A DNA stretch of 64,000 nucleotides from Pilatotrama ljubarskyi (Eukaryota; Basidiomycota; Agaricomycetes; Polyporales; Polyporaceae): positions 222,326-286,325 of the forward strand of contig MU277707.1 in NCBI GenBank assembly GCA_022385805.1. Reading direction: 5' to 3'. A model generated the notes under the pieces. It was not told where the DNA came from and made no database searches. It saw nothing but the letters and a program-made list of their open reading frames with translations. The translations under genes were made by a program, and so were the position numbers. The stretch's first letter is position 1; each line of letters starts with the position of its first letter. Of this stretch, positions 23,394 to 34,531 are shown one piece after another.

Positions 23394-23960
23394 TGCATCA
23401 TCAAGAAGCCTGACGGTGAATCGCGGCGAGCTTGATACTGATACCACCGGCGGAGATGTTCATGTTCGTGTCGCGACCCGCGCAGATGAGCTGGCGTTCA
23501 ATGACGGCCGCATCCCAAGTCCGACGCGGAGGCGTAGCGCAGCGGCAGCGGTAGGCAGAGCACCGCGGCACGCGTGTTTGTTCTAGCGGCATCCGCACTG
23601 GGGTCTTCGCACACAGTAGAATGAAATCACCGAAGACGCACGACCGTCAACTCGGTCGAGAGAGGGCCGCCGGTTGTCGACACAGCATGTCTGCCTATCG
23701 CTGGCTTGGGTGATATACCAGACGGTCGTCGAATCTGTGACCATGCCGATATGGACGCCGGACGTCGTGTGTCCTGATTCAATCGTCTTTGACGAGGTTG
23801 TTCGGATGCTGCGAGGGGCTGCACGACAACATCGTCGAGCGGCCAGGACTCCGGTGGAGTGGAAAAGAAGAATGCAGGAGGAAGACGCGTTCGTACCGAA
23901 GTTAACGTTGCTCTTGCGGATGGATGAACGGCACGGTGGAATCGGTACTGGTCAGCGCGG
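23394..23960. repeat. upstream segment duplicated at 19,297-19,910
   Basis: Diverged copy of the sequence upstream of DUF6533 gene 2 (see that entry). Similarity fades beyond about 23,960. Confidence 0.5.
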
Positions 23961-24812
23961 ATTGGCATTGCAACGCAAGTCGTAGTGGGTTCTGATTACG
24001 TGGATCCCGTCGGCATCGGAGGTCGTAGTGATGCGAAGACAAAACATCAGCGAGCAAGCTCAAGAATGATCAGGACGAGGAGTCGAGAAGCCGGCGCTGC
24101 GGTTAAACAGGGACAGAGTTAGGGACCGACGGGACGAGCAGGTCAACTACTGTGCGGTTGGCAGACTCGGGAGAGGCGATCAGGCTCTGCGTGTGGTGGT
24201 GGTGTCGTCGCAGTAGCGAGAGGTCAAGCCTGCGCGGCAAACGGAGGAGGGACGGCAGCAGCACAAGGGAACAGCGAGAGAGGGCCTTACAAGCGGACAG
24301 CAGGCGAGCGAGGTAACTTGACTACTTATGTGGGCCTTTGGAGCGGCAGCTGTCCAGATGAGAACTACCCCCAGAATAAAACGTTCTTCAGGCCTGTCAC
24401 CGGGGACGAGAGAACCTGCAGGCGCGGTGAGTGCTCGAGCTCGATGGGACACCGCGAGCGCAAGTTGATTGTGAGACCCAGAAGCCAGAGATGGCTTTCT
24501 CAACGCTGTAGTACGCTTGAAATCAGCGTTTACTTGGAAGTTGAGATCTATCCCAGAGACGTTTGATCAGCCTGTGTAAGTCGAGGGGAAGGGCAAGCGG
24601 GACCGGGTGAGAATGAACCAAGCTGAACTCGAGCCACGTGGTGAAGTCCTACTGTACTGTACTTCCGCCACATCGCGGCCTGCATTCGTATTCATCGGAA
24701 ATTGGAACCAGAGCGAAGATGTGTCTCCATGTCTTTTTTCGCCGCGGTAGACCGAAGCGAGGTGTCGGAGAGTGAGGACGAGGGTGCACGACTGCATAAT
24801 CGCAACCGTGCT
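23961..24812. other. intergenic, no gene recognised
   Basis: Only short frames. The last part holds the promoter of the mannosyltransferase gene. Confidence 0.4.
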
Positions 24813-24820
24813 TTATATAA
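24813..24820 (+). promoter_or_regulatory. TATA box of the mannosyltransferase gene
   Basis: tatataa-type element (ctttatataa) about 135 bp before the chosen ATG at 24,952. An earlier in-frame ATG at 24,772 lies upstream of this box and so is unlikely to be transcribed. A six-codon upstream frame starts at 24,822. Confidence 0.55.
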
Positions 24821-24951
24821 AATGTGGCTGTACGCCGGCTGAAGCTGCCCTCCCCCCGCCCCCACCGCACCCAGCCTCCGCCCCCTCGCCGACGCGCGCG
24901 ACGTCCACAGGCCACTCGTCGACGCGCAACACCGCCAGCACGGCCGCGACG

Positions 24952-26580
24952 ATGCGCTACGACGCCCACGACGTCCGTCGGCTCGGGCCCCAGCTGCTCT
25001 CCCACGCCCTCTTTGCCCTCCGCCTTCTCCCCCGCTTCTTCCTCTTCCTCCTCCGCCTTCCTCTCCTCTTCCAGCTCGTCTCTTTTGCATACGCTTGGAA
25101 CTATGCATACAACTACTGCCTCGACTACCTCGGCGGCGTCTGGGAGCCTGCTTTTCCCAAGGGCTGGACCCTCTGGATATCGTTCCTCGCCGCTGTCCCG
25201 GTCTGGGCCGCCCTGCAGATCGTCTGGCTTGTACTGTCCTTTGCGGTGATCCGGAGATGCGTGACAGGGAGGACGAAGAGATGGAGCACGACGAGAGAGC
25301 AGGAGGGCTACATGATGCTCAACGGCCGCGGCAGCAGCGAAGAGGACGGCCCCCCGCCATCACCCACGGTCTACACCCCGCGCTCCCGTCCACCGAGCCT
25401 CGCCACCGTCTCGTGCGTCCTCCAGCTCGTGCTCTATCTCTCCCTTGTTCTCGTCGGCCTCAACGCGTACAAGCACTACGAGCACCCGACCGACATCCGC
25501 CTCCGTCCCGCCCTCCGCCGCGCCCTCGCAGATCCCCATCCTAACCCCGCCGGCTACGCCCCTCGAACCGAAAAGATCTTCATCGCCGCCGCCTTCCACC
25601 AGAACGAGCAGGTGCTGCCCTACTGGTCCCGCACCATGCGCCAGGTGATCACCTACCTCGGCGCCGCCAACGTCTTCGTCAGCGTCGTCGAGAACTACTC
25701 GTCCGACCGCTCCCCCGACCTCCTCCGCGCGTTCGCCGCCGACCTCGAGCGAATGGGTGTCCAGCACCGCGTCCTTGTCCAGGACGAGACCGTGAAGAAG
25801 CCCGAGCACGTCGAGTGGAACGAGCGCATCGAGTTCCTCGCCGCCATCCGCAACCAGGCCCTCGAGCCCCTCCTCGCCACGGGCGGCTACGACCGCGTCC
25901 TCTTCTCCAACGACATCTACATCGAGCCCGAGAGCGTGCTCGAGCTGCTCGCGACGCGCGCCGGCGACTACGACTTTGCGTGCGGGCTCGACTTCGGGCA
26001 CTTTGGCGCGTACGACATGTGGGTCCTGCGCGACCGCGTCGGCCGCCTCACCGCCGGCATCTGGCCCTACTTCTTCGACACCGCGAGCTACGACGCCCTC
26101 AAGGCCGAGCAGCCCGTCCCCGTCGAGACCTGCTGGAACGGCATTGTCGCGTTCCGCGCCGACCCCGTCCTGCCCGTCCACCTCCGCAAGAACGGCACGC
26201 TCTCCCAGAGCCCGCTCGCGCGCCCGCCCCCGCCGAACCACCCGTGGGCCGACCGGCTCGGGCCGTCCCCCGCGCTGACGCCGCCGCTCGAGTTCCGCGC
26301 GTCGGTCGAGGGCGAGTGCTACTCGTCCGAGTCGTTCCTGCTCCCGTACGACTTCCGGCGCGTGATGGGCCTCGAGAAGGTGTTCGCGAACCCGCTCGTG
26401 GTCAGCGCGTACGTGTGGCCGTACTACGTCTGGCACAAGTGGGTCCTCAGACAGCGGTACGTCAAGTGGTTCGTCGAGCGCGTCTGGGACGGCGCGTGGA
26501 TGCAGTACGCGCGCATGATCGTCGGCGACGCGAAGAGCGTCTGGGTGTGGGACGGGATCGAGTGTCACCCGTGGTGGTAG
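24952..26580 (+). CDS. CAP59/CMT1-family alpha-1,3-mannosyltransferase (GT69)
   Basis: A type II Golgi-type glycosyltransferase of the cryptococcal mannosyltransferase family, encoded in one exon (542 aa from ATG 24,952). Residues 20-45 and 60-95 are hydrophobic and another segment lies near 155-175 (VLQLVLYLSLVLVGLNAY). The catalytic region starts at about 200: KIFIAAAFHQNEQVLPYW, VFVSVVENYSSD, then FSNDIYIEPESVLELL, GDYDFACGLDFGHFGAYDMW, a YPYFFDT-like segment and CWNGIVAFRADP. These are the conserved blocks of CAP59/CMT1 proteins. The family builds mannose-containing wall or capsule polysaccharide; the acceptor in this fungus cannot be read from sequence. The start is chosen because a TATA box lies between it and the earlier in-frame ATG. 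Confidence 0.88.
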   Translation: MRYDAHDVRRLGPQLLSHALFALRLLPRFFLFLLRLPLLFQLVSFAYAWNYAYNYCLDYLGGVWEPAFPKGWTLWISFLAAVPVWAALQIVWLVLSFAVIRRCVTGRTKRWSTTREQEGYMMLNGRGSSEEDGPPPSPTVYTPRSRPPSLATVSCVLQLVLYLSLVLVGLNAYKHYEHPTDIRLRPALRRALADPHPNPAGYAPRTEKIFIAAAFHQNEQVLPYWSRTMRQVITYLGAANVFVSVVENYSSDRSPDLLRAFAADLERMGVQHRVLVQDETVKKPEHVEWNERIEFLAAIRNQALEPLLATGGYDRVLFSNDIYIEPESVLELLATRAGDYDFACGLDFGHFGAYDMWVLRDRVGRLTAGIWPYFFDTASYDALKAEQPVPVETCWNGIVAFRADPVLPVHLRKNGTLSQSPLARPPPPNHPWADRLGPSPALTPPLEFRASVEGECYSSESFLLPYDFRRVMGLEKVFANPLVVSAYVWPYYVWHKWVLRQRYVKWFVERVWDGAWMQYARMIVGDAKSVWVWDGIECHPWW

Positions 26581-26793
26581 CGTCGCTGGTTGTTCTAGTC
26601 GCTCTCGCTTCTCGCTTGGTCTAGTGTACAAGTCTGTGTCATATCGCTATCGTACAACGCATTCATCGTCTGTGCTCGAACTGTTCGCAATGAGAACGAC
26701 TCCAGACCAGAGACGCGAGCGAAACGACTCTATGCTATTCGCGTACGGGAGAATTATAGGAACGTACAACTAAACACCGCCCTCAAATGCACT

Positions 26794-28143
26794 CTACCGA
26801 CTCTGCTCGCGTCCAAACGCAGCGACAAGCCCGTCCTCGCTCCTCACCGACCCGAACCGCAGCTCCTCCAGCCCATGGCTCTCGGTCCCGATCTCGCCCT
26901 TGCCCAAGAACGCCTCGTCGGGCACGCGCTCGAGCCGGACGAGCTCGCGCCGGACGTACTCGACGATGGTAGCCATCGTCTCCGGGTAGGCGACGTACTT
27001 GTCCGCCTCGGCGGGCGGGAAGTCGTGCACGCCCGAGCCGTCGTCGCGGCGCTCCTCGGCCTCGAGGCCGCCGCCGCGCTTCTCGATCCGCGCGAGCTTC
27101 TCGACCTCGCCGCCGACGAGATTGACGGTGCGGCGGAAGTACTGCTGCTCGCCGTTGCCGTCCCCGCCGCCGGCGGACGGGTACGCGATGCCGCGTGCCC
27201 CGCGCGCACCGAGGAGGTTGCGCCAGACGGCGGCGGCGAGCTCGGCGTCGGAGCGGACGAGGCCGAGGTCAAAGGACATGCCCATACCCGCCCACTGCTC
27301 CTTGAAGATCTTCATCTGGCGCGTGACGAGGCTCTCGGGGGCGCGCCCGCGCGGGCGAGGCCGTCCGTGCACGTTCGCGTTCGCGATCTGGTAGAACGTG
27401 CTCGGGGGGGTGTACGGCGCGAGGTTCTGGGGCGGGGCGAGGGAGTTGGGGGAGACGGGCTGGAGGACGGCGCGGACGCGGTCCTCGACGTCGATGAAGA
27501 AGTGGTCGATGAGGCCCTGGACGAAGTTGGTGCCGTGCGGGGGCGGGAGCGCGCGGAGGCGGACGGTGAGAAGCCAGACGTGGAGGTTGGTGACGGTGAA
27601 CCAGGACTGGAAGGTGGGCGGGAGGTGGCATGCTGCAGAGAGCGTTCAGCAGGCTGCACACGAGCGATAGCACACAAACAGAGGAGTATGGGCGTGAACT
27701 CCAGCGCGCGGACGGTAGCGCGCACATGGAGCGGCGGCGGGCGCACGGAACGTGAGAGGAACGTCGTCGTCGGGCAGCGGGTTGAAGAGGACGAGCTCAC
27801 CGTCTTTCCAGAAAGCAGCCTCGTCGTCGGGACGGGGTATGCAGAGCTCGGAGTACATGTTGTACGCCCTCCGGCCTGCGTACTGTTTCGCGCTCCCGTA
27901 GCCGAGGAGTCCGGCGAGCGACAAGAACGCCTTTTTGGCGGCAGGGGACTGTTTGATTGTTTTCGCCAGCCATGTCTGGGGAGGCGGCGGGCGTGATTTT
28001 GACGGGGACGACGGGGACGGCTGCTGCGAGGGCTGGTACCGGTGCGGCGAGGATGGCTCGGAGGACAGGGCGCGGACATGGCGGGCAGCGGCAGACGAGC
28101 ACGACGACGTGGAGGGGGCCGCTTTCAACGACCGCCGCAGCAT
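26794..28143 (-). CDS. CBP3: CBP3/UQCC1-type bc1-complex assembly chaperone
   Basis: Mitochondrial chaperone of the ubiquinol-cytochrome c chaperone family, needed for cytochrome b synthesis and complex III assembly. Two exons, 28143-27747 and 27632-26794 (411 aa, frame consistent). The N-terminus (MLRRSLKAAPSTSSCSS, then ARHVRAL) is basic and Ser/Ala-rich, as expected of a matrix presequence. A middle block TWLAKTIKQSPAAKKAF leads to the family core: SWFTVTNLHVWLLTVRLRAL, NFVQGLIDHFFIDVEDRVR, and QMKIFKEQWAGMGMSFDLGL, ending in AAAVWRNLLGARG. The C-terminal third is less conserved. The frame is open upstream through the inverted repeat at 28,234, but the start is set at 28,143, where the presequence begins. 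The element boundary lies only 90 bp upstream of this start. Confidence 0.9.
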
Positions 28144-28233
28144 CGTTTTTGTTTTCGTTTTCGATTTCGTTCTCGGGGGAGGGCGATAGAAGAGCGGAGA
28201 CGACGAGCTCGAGCCGCGTCGTGCCGGGCGGTA

Positions 28234-28490
28234 CAGCGCTTGTCGCCCGCGCCAAACAAGCACAATTAATTGTCGCACTCGCCTCTCGTTCTGACCACCG
28301 ACTTCGGTGAACGATATCTCGCTCATTTTCCGCTCAATCTCGTTGATTTCTTCTGTTCTGGGCTCAGTATACTTGCGCGCAGGGCCCCGCAGCAAAATTG
28401 GGCCGCTATCAAGACTTCCTGAAAATCCGAATTTTGGGGCTCGGCGGCGGCGTCGGGGACGTCTCAGGCGACGAGGACGCATCGGAGGAC
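28234..28490 (+). repeat. left 257-bp inverted repeat
   Basis: Begins cagcgcttgtcgcccgcgcc and ends gcatcggaggac. It is matched in reverse complement by 41,902-42,158 with a single A/G difference at 28,466. Similarity stops sharply at both ends. The first and last about 20 bases of the repeat are themselves imperfectly complementary (tcgcccg block). Confidence 0.92.
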
Positions 28491-29019
28491 GGCAGGAACA
28501 GCGGAGACATGCCAGGTAGGACTTACTTCTGTGCTCTATAGATAGCATGCCTTGGAATACTGGCATCGGGACTTTGGGATAGTCCTTGGCCGGCCAGCCA
28601 GGTCGCGCCTTCTTGTCGGAGAAATCTAAGTGCGATCCCGAGGGCGCTAGTCTCCGGAGCGCCTCCTGATACCCGCGCGAACCACCCGGGAGGAAGGCCC
28701 GAGCGCTCCGGACTGCATCAGGAATAGACGCACACAACTCGAGGCCGCTCGAGCGCCTCACGAGATCGATGGGGACGATCGAGATTATCTCACGATCGCG
28801 GGAGGGCATCGCGAATGGCTCGCGAGGCTACCGCTCCTCTCGATCCCGCACGCTGCGCCGTCCATTCCTACATCAACTTTGCATGTTACCGTTCTGTAAA
28901 TCCCCCTTGTTGTCTACGTTATATTTCGAGCTGTATAACACCGCCGTGTTGTCTTTGTCTATCTCTACAGGCAGCACCTAGTGTTCTGAACCCCGGGCCT
29001 GTTCGGCACTCCTCAGCCA
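28491..29019. other. left internal flank of the element, unassigned
   Basis: A minus-strand open frame (28,809 towards the repeat) has no recognised domain. The plus strand contains the 5' region of the Plavaka gene. Confidence 0.4.
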
Positions 29020-32000
29020 ATGGCGCGCGGACCAAAGAAGTCAGCGGTCTTCGTGACCTGCCCTCAATGCGGCAACGACAAGTTAAAGGCGACCGGGTTG
29101 GAGAAGCACATGCGCGCATGTGCAAAAAAGCTGGGAATAGCGAAGGCGGCGGAGGACCTGAGGAGACAATTGAGCCGTGCAGGTGCGTCTTCCCCCAAGT
29201 CCTGTGCATTGCTCGTCGCGCCGAAAACTAGCAGGGACGCTGATGGAAATTCAGGTCCGTCGGGCAGTAGGGCGGATGCTCAGGATGACTCCGATCTCCT
29301 CCGCGACGCCATCTCAAGCGGCGCAAGGTCTCAGATGGGATCGGATGTCGATCTCGACGTCGGTCCCGACGCTGTCCCCGCAGATGGTATGTAGCTACAA
29401 TGACTGTGGTGAACTTATGCTCACCGGTATCAGTGCATGGTGATCCACCGTACGACAAAGGCGAGTCGAGTAGGGCACAAGAACGACGTGAGTATCTTAA
29501 GCAGTGTGGTTTCCTTGCCTGACTGCGTGCCTCTAGGGCGTCCTTCTGTCGAGGTGGATTTCGACATCGACATGCCCGACGCACCCCCACCTCTTGCCGC
29601 AATATTCGAGGATGCAACGTCCAGCTCCGCCTCGTCTTCCAACATCTCGCCGTCGACATCGGCTGCCGATGAGCTCCCGCTCCCGACATTCCGGCCGCCA
29701 ACCCTCCGGAACGCTCCCGCTGAGCTGCGCATTGACGACTTCCTCACCGTCCCTCATCCCAACTCTGGTCGTGCTTCAAGCATCGATCACTTCGAGGATT
29801 TCAACCGCAAGCTCCCCGATGTCGATCTTTCACAGCTGCCAGAGAAGCCCCACGAGCCGTTCAACACACTCGAAGACTTCGACTTCGCCGACTTCACCCG
29901 CAAGACGTCGCTCAACCAAGGCGAGATTGATACACTTTTGGCACTGATCCGTCGCATCTGTGACAAGCCGAGCAACTTGACCTTCGAGAGCGCGAAGGAT
30001 GTCAATACCGCCTGGGAGATAGCATCACATATTGCCCCATCTGTTTGTATAGCCGCACCGTTCACACCCGTTTAGTGCTGAATACCATGTAGTATCGCGC
30101 GCACACTGTGACCAAGAAGTACGGAGCAGAAGAGACCCCGCGTAGCTTCACCTTCTATTTTCGACCTCTCTTTGAGTGGGGTCTCAGCTTGCTGCGTGAC
30201 CCTATCCTTGCGTACAAGTTTGCCTGGGATGCTGTGCGACTGTTCAAGTACGATGGTCAAGAGTGGGAACGCTTTATTGATGAACCACACACTGCGGACG
30301 GGTTTTGGCATATTCAGGTATTTTGTACAGTCGAGAGCCCCTCGGCATTGACCGGTGGCTTACTATGATTTCCTAGTCTGCTCTGCCTATTGGCGGTTCA
30401 CCTCTCTGCTACATTGTATATGCAGACAAGACCCGACTGTCATCATTTGGAACACAGAAGGGTTACCCGATCATGGCACGCATTGCAAACTTGCCGGCTG
30501 AGATCCGCAATGGTACAGGATATGGTGGAGGTCAAGTTGTGGGGTTTCTGCCAGTGGTGAGCATGCAAGTCTTGGAGTTTGCCTGTTCCACTGACTGATC
30601 TGCTATATGCTGTGCAAGGTGGAGGATGAGAATGAAGAGCGCAAGAAGGAGTTCACCACGTACAAGCGGATTATCTGGCATGAGTCGTTCTGGGCCCTGC
30701 TGGAGCATGTCGCTGCCTATGCAAAGACCGGATACAAATTCCGCTGTGGCGACAACATTGAGCGAATTCTCTTCCCGATAATCCTCATCCTTGTGGCAGA
30801 CTATGAAGAGCAGTAGGTGTTTGTGTCTCACTTGATGAGACTCATCTGACAGTGGTGTGACCTCCATTTAGGGCTATCATGTCCCTCACCCGAGGGGCCA
30901 CTGGTCTCTTTCCCTGTCCCATCTGTCGGGTTCCCCGAGACAAGCAGATAATATTAGGAATTCAGCCACAATTTCCATTACGACAACCCTCTGATGGACA
31001 GACTCTTCTCAATGACACCACCCTCTCCAAGAAGGACCTGGAATCCAAACTTCAAGCGCTGAGCCTGCGCCCAGTCTGGGTAAATCTTCTTGACATATTT
31101 GCATGAATTTAGCTGACAGCCGACCCAGAATGTTTTCTGGAATGTCCCACACTGCAATGTCTACCGCGCCCTGTCGTGGGATCGTTTGCATGCATATCAT
31201 GGTGGACTCTTCAGCGACCATCTCTTTGAAGAGTTCAAACAAATAGCTGAGGGTCTTGGGAGGGCCTGTAAGAAACAGATCAATGACCAGTCAGTTTCAT
31301 TGCACACTTCTTGTGATGATACCTTCACTGAACTTGTGAATTCTTAGAGCAGATGCAATGCCATCGTGGCCCAATCTGAACCACTTCTCAGCAATCTGCG
31401 CCGTCACCTTCACTGATGGCAGAAAATATGAAGATATATCCAAGGTTTTTAGTTGTCTATATTGTATAGGGAATGTGCTGAGAATGTGATCAGATCATCA
31501 TACATGCAACCTACAACGTCCTGAACAGGACTGCCTCACTTCGGGGTTATCTTCTTCTTCAATGCATACGCCTTTATGTCATACTCGACATTCTCGCGGG
31601 ACTTGATGTCCAGACAGCCCGCACATTGAGAATGTATGCTACAAAGCTTGTCAGCTTCTCTGCTGCAGTCCAGGTATGTGGGTCAAATATCTAATAGAAC
31701 TGCTATGACTGAAGTAGAGTACCTTTATACATCAGAACTATGCAAGAGTGTACCCCACAAAGAATTGGAACTTCCCTAAGGCTCACACGCACCAGCATCT
31801 CATTGATGATATAATCTGGAAAGGGATCACTGCGGTCTTCAATGCCAAACTCTTTGAAACCATGCATACACCACTGAAGACCATATACACCGACCAGACC
31901 AACTTCAAGGAGGTTGAAGCTCAGGTACGTATGATTCTCCTACCCTCACTTCCTGTCTGCAAATAAGTTCTGGACTGACAGACTTGTATAGATGGTAGTC

Positions 32001-32831
32001 CATGAGCACCGCATGCTGGTGGCACAAGCAATCCGTGCCTGCGTGGATGCAGTCGACCAGGCTCGTAGAAAGGCTGCAGAGCTCAGAGAACCTCCGGTTC
32101 CTCAGAAGAAGGACCCATACCAATTTGACCTCATTCACCTTGGGTCTAAACAAGCACCAGTGACACTAGCACAGCTCGAAGCGGGGAAGAATGAAGACCC
32201 AGATTTCGGTCGATTCCGTCTTTGCCTCGAGGAGTACTTCAACAATCGATTCCCTGATTTCGGGAGGAAGTGGATCAGATTAAGTGCCCAGGATCAGGTG
32301 AGGAGTACTATGTAGACATGGCTTTGTATCCTTGGCAATCTCTTACTTACTCAATTTGATCAGATTATTGAGATGCGCTATCTGAGAGTCGACTACGAGT
32401 CAGTCGTCACCTGGAAACTCGAGACCGATCAACTTCGGTGCAACCCGACATGGCGAGAGAACGAGGGCCGATGGGATCACATCATCTACCGGATTGATGG
32501 GGACGACAAGGCCATCGGTTTTGCTCAGCTCATCTATGTTTTCCTCTTCACATTCAACGGCGTCCAGTATCCGACCGCGCTCATCTCTTGTCTTGACGTC
32601 GTACGTGCCGCTCGACGGAGCACTCAGGACCATGATCTAGGTCTCTGCCGCGTACGCCGGCGGCGGCAAGAGGCACCGAGGATGGAATTCATTCCGATCA
32701 CCTGGATTGTCCGAGGAGCATTGGTTTTGGAGGACTTTGATTCAACGATGGGGGACGCCTTCGTGATTGACACCGTCGATGGGGATATGTTCCTGCGGCT
32801 GAAGCGGGATGTACCATTGTGGGACACTTAA
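29020..32831 (+). CDS. Plavaka-family transposase
   Basis: DDE-type transposase of the Agaricomycete Plavaka family. Thirteen exons join in frame (1,050 aa): 29020-29386, 29434-29487, 29537-30042, 30093-30317, 30377-30556, 30619-30812, 30872-31079, 31129-31289, 31348-31444, 31494-31673, 31718-31924, 31992-32297, 32364-32831. The N-terminus has a C2HC-like zinc finger (VTCPQCGNDKLKATGLEKH...C). Family blocks follow: YADKTRLSSFGTQKGYPI, RIIWHESFWALLEHVAAYAK then KFRCGDNIERILFPIILIL, DYEEQ joined across an intron to AIMSLTRGATGLFPCPICRV, and FWNVPHCNVYRALSWDRLH. The region THQHLIDDI, then ETMHTPLKTIY precedes the C-terminus. No stop or frameshift is needed, so the enzyme may be functional. It shares strand with the TET/JBP gene 1.7 kb downstream. 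Confidence 0.88.
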
Positions 32832-34531
32832 CCTTACTCCATACAGATCAACTATTGCCGCCATGCAACTGAACTTCTCCCCGGATGCGTGTCGGTGTAG
32901 TACCTATCTGGTCGCGCCCACTACACTCGGGTGGGTTTTCGCACTCTTCGTCCTTCCTCCGCGCATGTTGTTCGAGGGTCTGCGCAAACGCCTGCCTCAG
33001 GCTGTCCCTTCGCCCCGCCCGCACATCCTTCTCGAAGGTCAGTGGTCTCTACTACAGAAGTCCTTAGGCTTCGAATCGCAGGACTGAGTCTCGACCATGC
33101 CGTCTGAGTGCCGAGTCAACGGGGATTCCCTTCGCCGTTGAGCAGACTCAGTTCCTCCGAGCATGCTGAGCTGTATTCATCGGAGGTACGTCAATGTCTG
33201 GCATAACGCTCTGCGTGTCAGTATTCTAGTACTAACTGGACATCAAGTCAGCCGCGCGTAGTCAGTGGCCGCGGTGATCGCGGCGCGCGCGCACGTACAG
33301 AGTACTGCCCATTTGGAAGTGGGCACTGCATCCGATCCGATGATCTGTAGGACCTCAACTCGTATGCCCCGGCCGGGACTACTCACCAGTGTCAATGACA
33401 CTGCAGTGCCGCCGCACTCAGCTCGAGCATGGGTCTGAGTCTCAGCCTGCGTATCCGCGTACTGGTATGTGTGCTGCGCGCCCCGTGCCCACTTCAAGCA
33501 ACTACAACAGTAGGCATCGCGACGCTCAGGCGCCGGGGTCGAGGAACCTACTCCAGGCCCCGGCGAGCTGCGTAACGGTGCCCATTGTCCTCGACGGATT
33601 GTCCTCCGTATTAGGAAGGTATATCGTCACGTCGCCTGTGACATGGCTTGATCGGGAGCAAGACAAGACTCGAAGTTCAACCACCAACCGCCCTTGACCC
33701 CTCTCCAACCACTCCGGATCCCTCCCGTCAACTCGAACATAGAGTATCCCACCACGCCCACCACTTGCTAGCCCGCCCAAGCTGTTCCACGCCGTCGTCC
33801 TATCATCTCCCGCGGATCCGACCCTGGAACCCGAGTGTAGGCGTCGTACATCATCCCATCGCGTCCGGCACGGGTGTGGCTCACAGTCTGCGAGTTTGGC
33901 GTGGTTAGTTTCTTTGCCAGGTAAGTTTCCGCCCTCCCTCTCCTTTTTCAGCGTCGCAGCCTCTGTGCGATACCAGTTCGTCGCGGCTGCCTGCTATTCC
34001 CTGCCCCTATCCTCCCGGATTAGCCCTCCACCGCCTCGCCACCGGTCCGAGCCGTTATGCGGCTATCTACTGACACGAGTCCGGCTGTAGCCGCACACCC
34101 CGCAAAGAGAGCGACGCTGAGGAATCTGGGACGCTTCAGCTCATCGGAGTCTGTGCACGCTTCCCACCGTGACAATCGACTAGGTCTGTTGAAGTGAGCA
34201 TTCCCTCAACCCGCTGCGGCTGACCTTTTGGCGCATTCACAGGTCAATCTCCTGGTGAGTCAGCCTCCTCGTGCTGGACTCGAGGGGGTAGCGGTGTCAC
34301 GCGGATCCGACCTTGGAACCCGGATGTTCGTTACCCCCCTCGATGTGAGGCACGACAGCTGAAGGACCAGATTTTTTCGCAAGCATTGGATTCAGACTCA
34401 AGTCATTCGCTACAGCGCCGCACCCGACGATCTCAAGTCCAAACCGATTGACAAGACATGCCTGACTCTGCGTCCACAGGCAGGGTACGTCACCAATAGC
34501 CACGCACTGTGCAGCGTTAACTTTCCTCCAG
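32832..34531. other. between Plavaka and TET/JBP genes; likely 5' exons of the latter
   Basis: No long conserved frame. A 22-base direct repeat (cgcggatccgaccctggaaccc / cgcggatccgaccttggaaccc type) occurs near 33,813 and 34,299. The start codon of the dioxygenase gene should lie here but I could not fix it. Confidence 0.4.

Noticed and set aside
24772..24951. Upstream ATG of the mannosyltransferase
   Set aside because: It lies before the TATA box at 24,813.
25360..26631. 423-codon open frame antisense to the mannosyltransferase
   Set aside because: Shadow of a GC-rich coding exon; low-complexity composition and no motif, while the plus strand has a clear family match.
26875..27996. 373-codon plus-strand frame across CBP3
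   Set aside because: Antisense shadow of CBP3 exons; no domain and it ignores the CBP3 intron.
28144..28809. N-terminal extension of CBP3 through the 257-bp repeat
   Set aside because: The frame is open by chance across the repeat; the mitochondrial presequence begins at 28,143 and the repeat belongs to the element.
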